Shown here: positions 36,891 through 46,438 of the stretch, piece by piece
How positions within the stretch are numbered: the stretch's first letter is position 1
How the letters are laid out: each line of letters begins with the position of its first letter
From: Burkholderia metallica
GTDB taxonomy: Bacteria > Pseudomonadota > Gammaproteobacteria > Burkholderiales > Burkholderiaceae
DNA: 64,000 nt
NCBI RefSeq assembly: GCF_902832845.1
Contig: NZ_CADFDB010000005.1
Location: 62,001-126,000 of the forward strand
Direction: 5' to 3'
The notes under the pieces: generated by a model
The model's database searches: none
Seen by the model: only the letters and a program-made list of their open reading frames with translations
What the model was told of the DNA's origin: nothing
Made by a program: the position numbers and the translations under genes

Positions 36891-37700
36891 TTACGCCTGC
36901 CGCTGCAGCCCGTCCGTATCCTTCGTGGGCGCCGGCCGGTAGCCGAGCGATTCCGAAATGGTGAGGGCCGTGCGGCTCAACTGGCCGAGCCACGCATCCT
37001 GCAGGCGATCGGCCGGCGCCGACAGCGACAGGCCCGCGACGAGCTTGCCCGAATCGTCGTAGATGCCTGCCGCGATACACCGCACGCCGAGCTCCAGCTC
37101 CTCGTTGTCGCGTGCGCACGATTGCTGGCGGACGATCGTCAGCTCGCGCTCGAGCTTCGCGATGTCGGTGATGCTGTTCTGCGTATGGCCGGACAGCCCC
37201 GTGCGCGTCGCATAGGCGCGCACGCGCGACGTTTCGTCGGCCGCGAGGAACAGCTTGCCGACCGACGTGAGGTGCAGCGGCGCGCGGCCGCCGATGGCCC
37301 GGACGACCTGCATCCCCGAGCGCTCGGAATACGCACGCTCGATGTAGACGATCTCGTCGCCCTGGCGCACCGACAGGTTCACGGTCTGCCCGGTGAGGCG
37401 GTGCAGCTCGCGCATCGGCATCAGCGCCGCGTCGCGTACCGACAGGCGCGCTTTCACCAGGTTGCCGAGTTCCAGCAGCCGCATGCCGAGCCGGTACGTG
37501 CCGGGATCGGAGCGGTCGACCAGACGGCAGGTCACCATGTCGTTGAGGATGCGGTGCGCGGTCGACGGATGCAGCTCCGTGCGCTGCGCAAGCTCCTTCA
37601 GGCTGACGGGGTCGCTGTGCGCGGCGAGCGCGTCCAGCAACCGCATCATGCGTTCGATCACCTGGATCGACGTTTTGGAATCCGGGGTGGGTTGGCTCAT
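36891..37700 (-). CDS. IclR family transcriptional regulator
   Basis: The 269-residue regulator has an N-terminal winged helix (SIQVIERMMRLLDALAAHSD to LHPSTAHRILNDMV) and a C-terminal GAF-like effector domain. The latter has the family motifs SVGKLFLAA and CVRCIAAGIYD-type residues (GVRCIAAGIYDDSGKLVAGLS). It is divergent from lutA-lutB and most simply controls them, perhaps in response to lactate or a related hydroxy acid. That link is inferred from position only. A palindrome TTGACGCGTCAA lies in its predicted leader. The ATG at 37700 has no obvious Shine-Dalgarno sequence. Confidence 0.92.
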   Translation of the reverse strand: MSQPTPDSKTSIQVIERMMRLLDALAAHSDPVSLKELAQRTELHPSTAHRILNDMVTCRLVDRSDPGTYRLGMRLLELGNLVKARLSVRDAALMPMRELHRLTGQTVNLSVRQGDEIVYIERAYSERSGMQVVRAIGGRAPLHLTSVGKLFLAADETSRVRAYATRTGLSGHTQNSITDIAKLERELTIVRQQSCARDNEELELGVRCIAAGIYDDSGKLVAGLSLSAPADRLQDAWLGQLSRTALTISESLGYRPAPTKDTDGLQRQA

Positions 37701-37717
37701 GTCGGGGGAGAAATCGG

Positions 37718-37729
37718 TTGACGCGTCAA
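37718..37729. promoter_or_regulatory. Palindrome TTGACGCGTCAA in the IclR-lutA intergenic region
   Basis: A perfect 12-bp palindrome lies between the predicted IclR promoter and its start codon. It is a candidate autoregulatory site. Confidence 0.45.
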
Positions 37730-37743
37730 GCGGTGTGGCAACG

Positions 37744-37772
37744 ATTGTATCTCGTATTGTGAAAAAAGCGAA
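37744..37772 (-). promoter_or_regulatory. Candidate promoter of the IclR gene
   Basis: On the minus strand TTCGCT (37767-37772) and TACAAT (37744-37749) are 17 bp apart. Confidence 0.5.
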
Positions 37773-37827
37773 CGCCGTTCGAGGGAATCCTCGTTTCGCG
37801 CCATGCGGGCTTGCGCAAGCGCCGGCG

Positions 37828-37856
37828 TTGGTCTTGCCGGCCAAACGGCGGATAAT
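37828..37856 (+). promoter_or_regulatory. Candidate promoter of lutA
   Basis: TTGGTC (37828-37833) and GATAAT (37851-37856) are 17 bp apart. They give a short leader that contains the AAGGAG ribosome binding site. Confidence 0.55.
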
Positions 37857-37883
37857 GAGATCCGTTTTCTCGAAGGAGCACGT

Positions 37884-38606
37884 ATGCGAGTCGGTTTGTT
37901 CGTGACCTGCCTGGTCGATCTGATGCGCCCGGAAATCGGCTTTTCGGCGCTCAAGCTGATTCGCGACGCCGGTTACGAGGTGTTCGTGCCGCCCGCGCAA
38001 ACCTGCTGCGGCCAGCCGGCCTACAACTCCGGCGAGCGCGCGCTCGCGCGCGATCTCGCGGAAAAGACGCTGCGCGAGTTCGAGCAGTTCGATTACGTCG
38101 TCGCGCCGTCGGGTTCGTGCGGCGGGATGATCCGCGCGCACTACGGCGACCTGTTCCGCGACGACCCCGAACTGATGGGGCGCTACACGCGGTTCCAGCA
38201 GAAAGTCTACGAACTGACCGATTTCCTGGCGAACGTCGCGAAGGTGTCGCTCGCGCCGGGCGAATTCACGGGGCCCGTCACCTACCACGATTCGTGCTCG
38301 GGCCTGCGCGAGCTCGGCGTGAAGGCGCAGCCGCGCGCGCTGCTCGCGCAGCGCGGCGTCGCGGTGACCGAGATGAAGGACTGCGAGCACTGCTGCGGCT
38401 TCGGCGGCACGTTCGCGATCAAGTACGGCGACATTTCGGCGGCCATCGCGGACGAGAAATGCGCGAACGTGCGCGCGTCGGGCACGGGCGCCGTCGTGCT
38501 CGGCGATCTCGGCTGCATGCTGAACATCGAAGGGCGGTTGCGCCGTACCGGCGACCGCGACACGCGCGTGCTGCACGTCGCGCAGGTGCTGGCGGGCGAC
38601 GTCTGA
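37884..38606 (+). CDS. lutA: Lactate utilisation protein A-like Fe-S oxidoreductase subunit
   Basis: The 240-residue protein has the two CCG-type cysteine motifs of the LutA/GlcF/HdrB family. They are PPAQTCCGQPAYNSGE near residue 33-40 and CEHCCGFGGTFAIKYGD near 170-178, and there are additional cysteines in SCGG and DSCSG. In Bacillus, LutA acts with LutB and LutC to oxidise L-lactate, with electrons passing to the respiratory chain. AAGGAG sits before the ATG. lutB follows 35 bp later and an IclR regulator is divergent upstream. Confidence 0.9.
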   Translation: MRVGLFVTCLVDLMRPEIGFSALKLIRDAGYEVFVPPAQTCCGQPAYNSGERALARDLAEKTLREFEQFDYVVAPSGSCGGMIRAHYGDLFRDDPELMGRYTRFQQKVYELTDFLANVAKVSLAPGEFTGPVTYHDSCSGLRELGVKAQPRALLAQRGVAVTEMKDCEHCCGFGGTFAIKYGDISAAIADEKCANVRASGTGAVVLGDLGCMLNIEGRLRRTGDRDTRVLHVAQVLAGDV

Positions 38607-38641
38607 CGCCCGGTTCCGCTCACATTTCCCCCGATACCGCG

Positions 38642-40054
38642 ATGCAAGTCCAATCGATGCATTTCAAGGCGCGCGCCGGCCAGAAGCTCGCCGACCAGCG
38701 CCTGCAGCAGAACCTGAAGAAGCTGTCGACGAAGTTCGTGTCCGCGCGCGCCGACGCGATGACCGCAATCGACTTCCCGGCCACGCGCGCCGCGCTGAAG
38801 GCGCGCCGCAACCGCGCGCTGGAGAACCTCGACGGTTGGCTCGAGGCGTTCGAGCGCGAGGCGACGCGGCGCGGCACGACGGTGCTGTTCGCCGAAACGA
38901 CCGCGGACGCCGCGTGGCTCGTGGCCGACATCGCGCGCCGGCACGATGTGAAGAAGGTCATCAAGACCAAGTCGATGGTGTCGGAGGAAATGCGCCTGAA
39001 CGCGGTGCTCGCGGAAATGGGCGTGCAGTCGATCGAGACGGATCTCGGCGAATACATCCTGCAGATCAACGACAACGAGCCGCCGAGCCACATCATTGCG
39101 CCCGTCGTGCACAAGGACAAGGACGAGATCGCCGACCTGTTCGCGCGCACGCACCATCGCGAGCGGCTCACCGAGATTCCGGACATGACGCGCGAGGCGC
39201 GCGAGGTGCTGCGACCGCATTTCATGTCGGCCGACATGGGCGTGACCGGCGGCAATTTCGTGATCGCCGAGACGGGCTCGGTCGCGATCGTGACGAACGA
39301 AGGCAACGAGGGGATGTGCACGGTGATGCCGCGCGTGCACGTCGCGGTGACGGGCATCGAGAAGGTGCTGCCGACGCTCGAGGATCTCGCGACCGCGATG
39401 CGCCTGCTGCCGCGCTCCGCGACCGGGCAGACGACGTCGAACTATTTCTCGCTGCTGACCGGGCCGCGCGGGCCGGGCGACGAGGACGGTCCCGAGCACA
39501 ACTACGTGGTGCTCGTCGACGGCGGCCGCACCGGGCTGCTCGGCGGCGAATTCCAGGAGATGCTGCGCTGCATCCGCTGCGGCGCATGCATGAATCATTG
39601 CCCGGTGTACCAGAAGGTCGGCGGCCATGCGTACGGCTGGGTCTACCCGGGACCGATGGGATCGGTGCTGACGCCGAGCTACGTCGGGCTCGACCGCGCG
39701 CTCGATCTGCCGCAGGCCGCGACGCTGTGCGGAGAATGCGACAGCGTGTGCCCGGTCGGGATTCCGTTGTCGCACCTGCTGCGCAGGCTGCGCGAGAAGC
39801 AGGTCGAGCGGCATCTGCGGCCGTGGCGCGAGCGCGCGGCGCTCGCCGCATGGGGTTTCGTCGCGCGGCGGCCGACGCTGTACGCGCTGACGACCAAGCT
39901 CGCGGTGCGCGTGCTGGAGCGGCTGGGCGGCAACGGCGGCACGCTGCGGCGCCTGCCGATGATGGGCGGCTGGACGGACACGCGCGACATGCCGACGCCG
40001 ACCGGGCGCACGTTCCGCGAACTGTACGCGGCCTCGCAAAGCCACCTCGGCTGA
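38642..40054 (+). CDS. lutB: Lactate utilisation protein B-like iron-sulfur protein
   Basis: The 470-residue protein has an N-terminal LUD domain (about 70-290, including TGGNFVIAETGSV). Two [4Fe-4S] ferredoxin motifs follow: CIRCGACMNHCPVY (near 304-316) and CGECDSVCPVGIP (near 361-372). The length matches LutB of about 475 residues, so no LutC domain is fused to it. It pairs with lutA in the same operon. No lutC is adjacent; the next gene is an unrelated small protein. Confidence 0.92.
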   Translation: MQVQSMHFKARAGQKLADQRLQQNLKKLSTKFVSARADAMTAIDFPATRAALKARRNRALENLDGWLEAFEREATRRGTTVLFAETTADAAWLVADIARRHDVKKVIKTKSMVSEEMRLNAVLAEMGVQSIETDLGEYILQINDNEPPSHIIAPVVHKDKDEIADLFARTHHRERLTEIPDMTREAREVLRPHFMSADMGVTGGNFVIAETGSVAIVTNEGNEGMCTVMPRVHVAVTGIEKVLPTLEDLATAMRLLPRSATGQTTSNYFSLLTGPRGPGDEDGPEHNYVVLVDGGRTGLLGGEFQEMLRCIRCGACMNHCPVYQKVGGHAYGWVYPGPMGSVLTPSYVGLDRALDLPQAATLCGECDSVCPVGIPLSHLLRRLREKQVERHLRPWRERAALAAWGFVARRPTLYALTTKLAVRVLERLGGNGGTLRRLPMMGGWTDTRDMPTPTGRTFRELYAASQSHLG

Positions 40055-40183
40055 CCACTGTTCATCCGGCGACAACAGTGCGTTCGCTATTTGCATATTT
40101 ATCTCGATAGATGCGGTCTATAGAATCCTGTCTGTAGTCCCCGGAATTGGGTTTCGGGGTACGAGGTCAAGGAGGTCCGCATC

Positions 40184-40411
40184 ATGAAAAAGACAATATC
40201 GATGTACTGGCCGCTGGCAATCGTCGTTCCGCTGGCCGCGGCAGCCTATCTGCATACGATGGCCGATGCGCCGTCGCGTAGCCCGCTGGCGGTTCACCAG
40301 GCATCCGCCGAGCTGGCGCGTGCGGTGTCGTTCGGGCTCGTCGACGACGCGGCGAAACCGCTGCCGGCGGCATCGGGCGACGTCGTGCTCGCCGCGCCGA
40401 AGGCGCTGTGA
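40184..40411 (+). CDS. Small hypothetical protein with N-terminal membrane anchor or signal
   Basis: The 75-residue protein has a positively charged start (MKKTISMYW) and a hydrophobic segment (PLAIVVPLAAAAYL). A soluble Ala-rich tail of about 45 residues follows, ending AAPKAL. A strong ribosome binding site (AAGGAGG, 8 nt before ATG) supports translation. It carries no recognised domain and no cysteines. It lies 129 bp after lutB, behind an AT-rich stretch, and 101 bp before the phosphatase gene, so it may be a single-gene unit. Function is unknown. Confidence 0.65.
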   Translation: MKKTISMYWPLAIVVPLAAAAYLHTMADAPSRSPLAVHQASAELARAVSFGLVDDAAKPLPAASGDVVLAAPKAL

Positions 40412-40512
40412 GGCAGGGCGCGGTCGCTTTGCGCGACGGCGCGATTTCGGCCGCCTTTGTATAATGGCGTGTTCTTCTCCCACGCGGTTCGCCGCGGCAT
40501 TCCGTTAGTGTG

Positions 40513-40995
40513 ATGACCCGCGTTTCGATCTGTTTCGTCTGCCTCGGCAACATCTGCCGTTCGCCCACCGCGGAAGGCGTGATGCGTCACCAGGTCGACG
40601 CGGCCGCGCTGGCGGACCGGATCGCGATCGATTCGGCCGGCACCGGCGACTGGCACGTGGGCGAGCCGCCCGATACGCGTGCGCAGGCTGCCGCGCTCGG
40701 GCGCGGCTACGATCTGTCGGCGCTGCGCGCACGGCAGGTGAGTGCGGCGGATTTCGAGCGCTTCGACCTGCTGCTCGCGATGGACGCGGCGAATCTCGCG
40801 GAGTTGCGCCGCCGCTGTCCGCCGCAGTATCGCGACAAGGTCCGCCTGCTGATGGAATTCGCGCCGGATTCGACCGAAACCGAAGTGGCCGATCCGTATT
40901 TTGGCGGCGCGCAGGGCTTCGAGCAGGTGCTCGATCAGATCGAGCGCGCGTGCGCGGGCCTGCTGGACACGCTCCGGGCCCGCACCGCGCGCTGA
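40513..40995 (+). CDS. Low molecular weight protein tyrosine phosphatase
   Basis: The 160-residue cytoplasmic enzyme has the P-loop CLGNICRSP with nucleophile Cys10 and Arg16. The general-acid Asp is in the VADPYFGG motif near residue 127. Both are intact. The ATG directly follows an in-frame GTG (GTGATG at 40510), so the exact first codon could be either. Many relatives sit in exopolysaccharide operons with a tyrosine kinase, but no such partner is present here, so the substrate is open. Confidence 0.93.
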   Translation: MTRVSICFVCLGNICRSPTAEGVMRHQVDAAALADRIAIDSAGTGDWHVGEPPDTRAQAAALGRGYDLSALRARQVSAADFERFDLLLAMDAANLAELRRRCPPQYRDKVRLLMEFAPDSTETEVADPYFGGAQGFEQVLDQIERACAGLLDTLRARTAR

Positions 40996-41040
40996 TCGCA
41001 CGGAATTCAGCGGTCTGCGAATACCCTTTCAAAGACATGG

Positions 41041-41065
41041 ATACTTGACTAAAAACGTCAAATAT
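41041..41065. promoter_or_regulatory. IscR type-1 binding site, upstream copy
   Basis: The 25-bp element begins ATACTTGACTAAAAACGTCA and ends AATAT. It agrees well with the type-1 consensus ATASYYGACTRDDWYAGTCRRSTAT recognised by [2Fe-2S]-IscR. It overlaps the -35 box of the iscR promoter. Confidence 0.85.
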
Positions 41066-41072
41066 TTATACT
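41045..41072 (+). promoter_or_regulatory. isc operon promoter
   Basis: TTGACT (41045-41050) and TATACT (41067-41072) are 16 bp apart. Both hexamers lie inside or touch the two IscR boxes, so holo-IscR binding would block RNA polymerase. Confidence 0.75.
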
Positions 41073-41092
41073 TGACCAAAATCGTCAAGATT
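41068..41092. promoter_or_regulatory. IscR type-1 binding site, downstream copy
   Basis: The element begins ATACTTGACCAAAATCGTCA and ends AGATT. It is centred 27 bp from the upstream copy and covers the -10 box and likely start point. Confidence 0.82.
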
Positions 41093-41109
41093 GCAGTCCC
41101 CTAGACACC

Positions 41110-41649
41110 ATGAGACTCACCACCAAAGGCCGTTTCGCCGTCACGGCGATGATTGACTTGGCACTGCGCCAGGAGCAGGGCCCGGTGACGCTTGCAGGCA
41201 TCAGCCAGCGCCAGCGGATTTCGCTTTCGTATCTCGAACAGCTGTTCGGCAAGCTGCGCAGGCATGAAATCGTCGAATCCGTGCGCGGCCCGGGCGGCGG
41301 CTACAACCTCGCGCGTCGCGCGCAGGACGTCACCGTTGCCGACATCATCATCGCGGTCGATGAACCGCTCGACGCCACGCAGTGCGGCGGCAAAGGCACG
41401 TGCGACGGCTCGAAGCAGCCCGACGGCCATTGCATGACGCACGAGCTCTGGTCGACGCTGAACCAGAAGATGGTCGAATACCTCGACTCCGTGTCGCTGC
41501 AGGATCTCGTCGATCAGCAGCGCGCGCGTGAGGGCGCCCCCGCGGTGCTGCGCGACCGGCGCACGCCGGAGCCCGTCGCGGCACCGGCCGAGCCGGTGCG
41601 CACGATGCCGCTCGGCCCCAATTCGGTGTTCAACATCGCGAGTTCGTGA
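41110..41649 (+). CDS. iscR: Fe-S cluster regulator IscR (Rrf2 family)
   Basis: The 179-residue regulator has an N-terminal winged helix ([19 protein letters not shown]). The cluster-ligand region has Cys92, Cys98, Cys108 and His111. The spacing between the second and third cysteines is ten residues instead of the six in E. coli, through an inserted SKQPD-like stretch. The C-terminal tail after residue 140 is Pro/Ala-rich and probably disordered. It heads the isc operon and should repress it through the two type-1 boxes upstream when it carries a [2Fe-2S] cluster. Confidence 0.96.
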   Translation: MRLTTKGRFAVTAMIDLALRQEQGPVTLAGISQRQRISLSYLEQLFGKLRRHEIVESVRGPGGGYNLARRAQDVTVADIIIAVDEPLDATQCGGKGTCDGSKQPDGHCMTHELWSTLNQKMVEYLDSVSLQDLVDQQRAREGAPAVLRDRRTPEPVAAPAEPVRTMPLGPNSVFNIASS

Positions 41650-41713
41650 GCGCGAACGCGCACGCCCTACCCATAACGCACATAGTCCCTGCACAGAATT
41701 CCCGGAGCGACAG

Positions 41714-42937
41714 ATGACCCAAGACACTCTCCACCTGCCCATCTACATGGATTACAGCGCGACGACGCCCGTCGATCCGCGCGTGGTCGACAAGATGGTG
41801 CCGTACCTGCGCGAGCAGTTCGGCAACCCGGCGTCGCGCAGCCACGCTTACGGCTGGGACGCGGAGCGTGCGGTCGAGGAGGCGCGCGAGCAGGTCGCCG
41901 CGCTGGTGAACGCGGATCCGCGCGAAATCATCTGGACGTCCGGCGCAACGGAATCGGACAACCTCGCGATCAAGGGCGCCGCGAACTTCTACAAGGGCAA
42001 GGGCAAGCACATCGTCACGGTGAAGACCGAGCACAAGGCCGTGCTCGACACCTGCCGCGAGCTCGAGCGCGACGGCTTCGAAGTGACCTATCTCGACGTG
42101 AAGGACGACGGCCTGATCGACCTCGACGTGTTCAAGGCCGCGCTGCGCCCGGACACGATCCTCGTGTCGGTGATGCACGTGAACAACGAGATCGGCGTGA
42201 TCCAGGACATCGAGGCGATCGGTGAGATCTGCCGCGAGAAGGGCATCGTGTTCCACGTCGACGCCGCGCAGTCGACCGGCAAGGTTGGGATCGACCTCGC
42301 GAAGCTGAAGGTCGACCTGATGTCGTTCTCCGCACACAAGACCTACGGCCCGAAGGGCATCGGCGCGCTGTACGTGCGCCGCAAGCCGCGCGTGCGCATC
42401 GAAGCGCAGATGCACGGCGGCGGTCACGAGCGCGGCATGCGCTCGGGCACGCTGCCGACGCACCAGATCGTCGGCATGGGCGAAGCGTTCCGCATCGCCC
42501 GCGAAGAAATGGCGACGGAAAACGAGCGCGTGCGCATGCTGCGCGACAAGCTGCTGCGCGGCCTGTCGCAGATCGAGGAAACGTACGTGAACGGCGACAT
42601 GGAGCGCCGTGTCCCGCACAACCTCAACATCAGTTTCAACTTCGTCGAAGGCGAGTCGCTGATCATGGCGATCAAGGACGTCGCGGTGTCGTCGGGTTCC
42701 GCATGCACGTCGGCATCGCTGGAGCCGTCGTACGTGCTGCGCGCGCTCGGCCGCAACGACGAACTGGCGCACAGCTCGATCCGCTTCACGGTCGGCCGCT
42801 TCACGACGGAGCAGGAAGTCGACTTCGTGATCAACCTGCTGAACAGCAAGATCGCGAAACTGCGCGAACTGTCGCCGCTCTGGGAAATGCACCAGGAAGG
42901 CATCGATCTGTCGACGATCGAATGGGCCGCACACTGA
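41714..42937 (+). CDS. iscS: Cysteine desulfurase IscS
   Basis: The 407-residue PLP enzyme removes sulfur from cysteine and hands it to IscU and tRNA-thiolation partners. The PLP-binding lysine lies in [12 protein letters not shown], and the mobile persulfide loop [15 protein letters not shown] carries the catalytic Cys331. The start 41714 ([14 protein letters not shown]) is preceded by GGAGCGACAG. It lies 64 bp after iscR and 68 bp before iscU in the operon. Confidence 0.98.
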   Translation: MTQDTLHLPIYMDYSATTPVDPRVVDKMVPYLREQFGNPASRSHAYGWDAERAVEEAREQVAALVNADPREIIWTSGATESDNLAIKGAANFYKGKGKHIVTVKTEHKAVLDTCRELERDGFEVTYLDVKDDGLIDLDVFKAALRPDTILVSVMHVNNEIGVIQDIEAIGEICREKGIVFHVDAAQSTGKVGIDLAKLKVDLMSFSAHKTYGPKGIGALYVRRKPRVRIEAQMHGGGHERGMRSGTLPTHQIVGMGEAFRIAREEMATENERVRMLRDKLLRGLSQIEETYVNGDMERRVPHNLNISFNFVEGESLIMAIKDVAVSSGSACTSASLEPSYVLRALGRNDELAHSSIRFTVGRFTTEQEVDFVINLLNSKIAKLRELSPLWEMHQEGIDLSTIEWAAH

Positions 42938-43005
42938 GCGCCGGATTGAACATACCCGCGGGCGGATTCGCGCACGCAGACGTAACGAGTCAAGGAGTCT
43001 GAGTC

Positions 43006-43413
43006 ATGTCTTACAGCAACAAGGTTCTGGATCACTACGAAAACCCGCGCAACGTCGGTTCGTTCGCGAAGGACGACGACACGGTCGGCACGGGCATGGT
43101 CGGCGCGCCGGCCTGCGGCGACGTGATGAAGCTGCAGATCCGCGTCGGCGCGGACGGCGTGATCGAAGACGCGAAGTTCAAGACCTACGGTTGCGGTTCG
43201 GCGATCGCGTCGAGCTCGCTCGTCACCGAATGGGTGAAGGGCAAGACGCTCGACGAAGCACTGTCGATCAAGAACACGCAGATCGCCGAAGAACTCGCGC
43301 TGCCGCCGGTGAAGATTCACTGCTCGATCCTCGCGGAAGACGCGATCAAGGCAGCCGTGGCCGACTACAAGAAGCGTCACGACACCAAGGAAGGCGATCA
43401 GGCAGCGGCCTGA
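43006..43413 (+). CDS. iscU: Fe-S cluster scaffold protein IscU
   Basis: The 135-residue scaffold has the three conserved cysteines Cys37, Cys63 and Cys106 and Asp39 beside the first. It also carries the LPPVK motif (99-103) recognised by the HscA chaperone. Length and sequence are typical. AAGGAG precedes the ATG. Confidence 0.98.
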   Translation: MSYSNKVLDHYENPRNVGSFAKDDDTVGTGMVGAPACGDVMKLQIRVGADGVIEDAKFKTYGCGSAIASSSLVTEWVKGKTLDEALSIKNTQIAEELALPPVKIHCSILAEDAIKAAVADYKKRHDTKEGDQAAA

Positions 43414-43478
43414 GCGGCATCGAGCACGTGAGTGAAGGAACGCGGCGGGCCCCGGTGGCGCGCCGCGGCAAGGACATC

Positions 43479-43802
43479 ATGGCAATTACACTGACCGAAA
43501 AAGCAGCACAGCACGTCCAGAAATACCTTGTCCGTCGCGGCAAGGGGGTGGGCCTGCGGCTCGGCGTTCGCACGACCGGGTGCTCGGGGCTCGCGTACAA
43601 GCTCGAGTATGTCGACGAGCTCGCTCCCGAGGATCAGGTGTTCGAGAGCCATGGCGTGAAGGTCGTCGTCGATCCGAAGAGCCTGGCCTACATCGACGGC
43701 ACCGAGCTCGACTTCGCACGTGAAGGCCTGAACGAAGGGTTCAAGTTCAACAACCCGAACGTGAAGGACGAGTGCGGCTGCGGCGAATCGTTCCGCGTGT
43801 GA
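43479..43802 (+). CDS. iscA: Iron-sulfur assembly protein IscA
   Basis: The 107-residue A-type carrier has the invariant cysteines Cys35 (TTGCSGLAY), Cys99 and Cys101 (CGCGESF). It receives and transfers Fe-S clusters or iron downstream of IscU. The start 43479 ([10 protein letters not shown]) matches the family. It lies 65 bp after iscU. Confidence 0.97.
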   Translation: MAITLTEKAAQHVQKYLVRRGKGVGLRLGVRTTGCSGLAYKLEYVDELAPEDQVFESHGVKVVVDPKSLAYIDGTELDFAREGLNEGFKFNNPNVKDECGCGESFRV

Positions 43803-43899
43803 CCACGCGGGTCTCCGCGCGATGCGGGCAAGAGGCGGCGCGGGCCGCCTTTTTAATGTGCGGCGTTTGCCGCGCGACGAACCGGAATTGAACGCGACG

Positions 43900-44427
43900 A
43901 TGGTTTCGCTGAAAGACAGCCACTTCGACCTGTTTCACCTGCCGGCGCAATTCGCGCTTGACGAGACGGCGCTCGACGCCGCCTATCGGACGGTGCAGAC
44001 GCAAGTGCATCCGGACCGCTTCGCGGCGGCCGGCGACGCGCAGAAGCGTATCGCGATGCAATGGGCAACCCGTGCGAACGAGGCGTATCGCACGCTGCGC
44101 GATCCGTTGAAGCGCGCGTCGTATCTGCTGTCGCTGCGCGGCGTCGACATCGGCGCGGAAAACAACACCGCGATGGAGCCCGCATTCCTGATGCAGCAGA
44201 TGGAGTGGCGCGAGGGCATCGAGGATGCCGCGGCCGCCCGCAACGTCGACGCGCTCGACGCGCTGCTCGCCGAGCTGCGCGAAGAGCGGCGCGTGCGCGT
44301 GGAGCGCCTCGGCACGCTGCTCGACAGCGGCGCCGATCAGGCGGCGGCCGAGGCCGTGCGCCAGTTGATGTTCATCGAACGGGTCGCGTCGGAAGTGGGC
44401 GCGCAGATCGAGCGCCTCGAAACTTAA
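43900..44427 (+). CDS. hscB: Fe-S biogenesis co-chaperone HscB
   Basis: The 175-residue J-protein has the HPD motif ([10 protein letters not shown]) of the J domain in its first half. A C-terminal three-helix bundle that binds IscU fills the second half. HscB delivers IscU to HscA and stimulates its ATPase. An upstream TTG at 43889 could be an alternative start, but the ATG ([12 protein letters not shown]) fits the family. Confidence 0.95.
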   Translation: MVSLKDSHFDLFHLPAQFALDETALDAAYRTVQTQVHPDRFAAAGDAQKRIAMQWATRANEAYRTLRDPLKRASYLLSLRGVDIGAENNTAMEPAFLMQQMEWREGIEDAAAARNVDALDALLAELREERRVRVERLGTLLDSGADQAAAEAVRQLMFIERVASEVGAQIERLET

Positions 44428-44481
44428 CCGCGTGCCTCGCGGCACGCGCAGCAAACGGGCCGAGCGCCCGAACGAACCAAG

Positions 44482-46350
44482 ATGGCTTTACTGCAAATTT
44501 CCGAACCGGGCATGGCGCCGGCGCCGCATCAGCGGCGACTCGCCGTCGGGATCGATCTCGGCACGACGAACTCCCTCGTCGCGGCCGTGCGCAACAGCGT
44601 GCCCGAAGTCCTGCCGGACGAAGCGGGCCGCGTGCTGCTGCCGTCGGTAGTCCGTTATCTCGAGAAGGGCGGCCGTCGTATCGGCCATGAGGCGAAAGAG
44701 CAGGCCGCGACCGATCCGCGCAACACGATCGTGTCGGTCAAGCGCTTCATGGGCCGTGGCAAGGCCGAAGTCGAAGGCGCGGCGAACGCGCCGTACGAAT
44801 TCGTCGACGCGCCGGGCATGGTGCAGATCCGCACCATCGACGGCGTGAAGAGCCCGGTCGAAGTGTCGGCCGAGATTCTCGCGACGCTGCGGTATCGCGC
44901 GGAGGATTCGCTCGGCGACGACCTGGTCGGCGCGGTGATCACGGTGCCCGCGTATTTCGACGAAGCCCAGCGCCAGGCGACCAAGGATGCGGCGCGCCTC
45001 GCGGGCCTCAACGTGCTGCGCCTGCTGAACGAACCGACCGCCGCGGCGATTGCCTATGGTCTGGACAACGGGGCCGAAGGTCTCTATGCGGTGTACGACC
45101 TCGGCGGCGGCACGTTCGACCTGTCGATCCTGAAGCTGACGAAGGGCGTGTTCGAAGTGCTGGCCGCGGGCGGCGATTCCGCGCTCGGCGGCGACGATTT
45201 CGACCATGCGCTGTTCGACCACGTGCTCGAGCAGGCCGGCATCGACGTGAAGACGCTGGCACCCGAAGACGTGCGCCTGTTGCTCGACCGCGTGCGCGTG
45301 CTGAAAGAAGCGCTGTCGTCCGCGCCGCAGGCGTCGCTCGATGTCACGCTGTCGGGCGGCGCGCACCTCGTGCAGACGATCTCGCACGACACGTTCGCGT
45401 CGCTCGTCGAACCGCTCGTGCAGCGCACGCTCACGCCGACCCGCAAGGCGCTGCGCGACGCGCAGGTCACGCCGGCCGACATCAAGGGCGTCGTGCTCGT
45501 CGGCGGCGCGACGCGCATGCCGGTGATCCGCGACGCGGTCGCGAAATATTTCGGCCAGCCGCCGCTCGTGAACCTCGATCCGGACCAGGTCGTCGCGCTC
45601 GGCGCAGCGATCCAGGCCGACCTGCTCGCAGGCAATCGCGGCACCGGCGACGACTGGCTGCTGCTCGACGTGATTCCGCTGTCGCTCGGTGTCGAGACGA
45701 TGGGCGGTCTCGTCGAGAAGATCATTCCGCGCAACTCGACGATTCCGATCGCACGTGCGCAGGAATTCACGACCTTCAAGGACGGCCAGACCGCGATGGC
45801 GATTCACGTCGTGCAGGGCGAGCGCGAGCTCGTCGCCGACTGCCGGTCGCTCGCGCGTTTCGAGCTGCGCGGCATTCCGCCGATGACGGCCGGCGCGGCA
45901 CGGATTCGCGTGACGTACCAGGTCGACGCGGATGGTCTGCTGTCGGTGTTCGCCCGCGAACAGCTGTCGGGCGTCGAGGCGTCGGTCGTCGTGAAGCCGT
46001 CGTACGGCCTTGCCGACGACGACATCGCGAAGATGCTCGAGGACAGCTTCAAGACCGCTGAAATCGACATGCGTGCGCGCGCGTTGCGCGAAGCACAGGT
46101 CGAGGCCGAGCGGATGCTCGAGGCGACGCAGGCCGCGCTGGCGGCCGACGGCGAACTGCTCGATGCGAACGAGCGCACGCAGATCGACGCGCTGGCCGCG
46201 GCGTTGCGCGCGGTGGCGCAGGGCGACGATACGAACGCGATCGAAGCGGCGACCAAGGCACTGGCCGACGGCACCGACGAATTCGCGGCGCGCCGGATGG
46301 ACAAGAGCATCAAGCGCGCGCTGTCGGGCCGCCGGCTCGACGAGATCTGA
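44482..46350 (+). CDS. hscA: Fe-S biogenesis Hsp70 chaperone HscA
   Basis: The 622-residue DnaK-like chaperone has the ATPase signatures [28 protein letters not shown] and [17 protein letters not shown]. The substrate-binding domain follows, lacking the long C-terminal lid tail of DnaK. HscA recognises the LPPVK motif of IscU and drives cluster release. It sits 54 bp after hscB. Confidence 0.97.
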   Translation: MALLQISEPGMAPAPHQRRLAVGIDLGTTNSLVAAVRNSVPEVLPDEAGRVLLPSVVRYLEKGGRRIGHEAKEQAATDPRNTIVSVKRFMGRGKAEVEGAANAPYEFVDAPGMVQIRTIDGVKSPVEVSAEILATLRYRAEDSLGDDLVGAVITVPAYFDEAQRQATKDAARLAGLNVLRLLNEPTAAAIAYGLDNGAEGLYAVYDLGGGTFDLSILKLTKGVFEVLAAGGDSALGGDDFDHALFDHVLEQAGIDVKTLAPEDVRLLLDRVRVLKEALSSAPQASLDVTLSGGAHLVQTISHDTFASLVEPLVQRTLTPTRKALRDAQVTPADIKGVVLVGGATRMPVIRDAVAKYFGQPPLVNLDPDQVVALGAAIQADLLAGNRGTGDDWLLLDVIPLSLGVETMGGLVEKIIPRNSTIPIARAQEFTTFKDGQTAMAIHVVQGERELVADCRSLARFELRGIPPMTAGAARIRVTYQVDADGLLSVFAREQLSGVEASVVVKPSYGLADDDIAKMLEDSFKTAEIDMRARALREAQVEAERMLEATQAALAADGELLDANERTQIDALAAALRAVAQGDDTNAIEAATKALADGTDEFAARRMDKSIKRALSGRRLDEI

Positions 46351-46438
46351 ACTCACGAACTGCGCATCGGCCGGCAACGGCCTGCGCGACAATCAACCGT
46401 GCGGCGCCGCGCGCCGCACCCTGACTGACGGAACGGAC

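Noticed and set aside
38642-40054. lutB fused to a lutC domain
   Set aside because: The protein is 470 residues, the normal LutB length, and ends soon after the second ferredoxin motif with no extra LUD domain.
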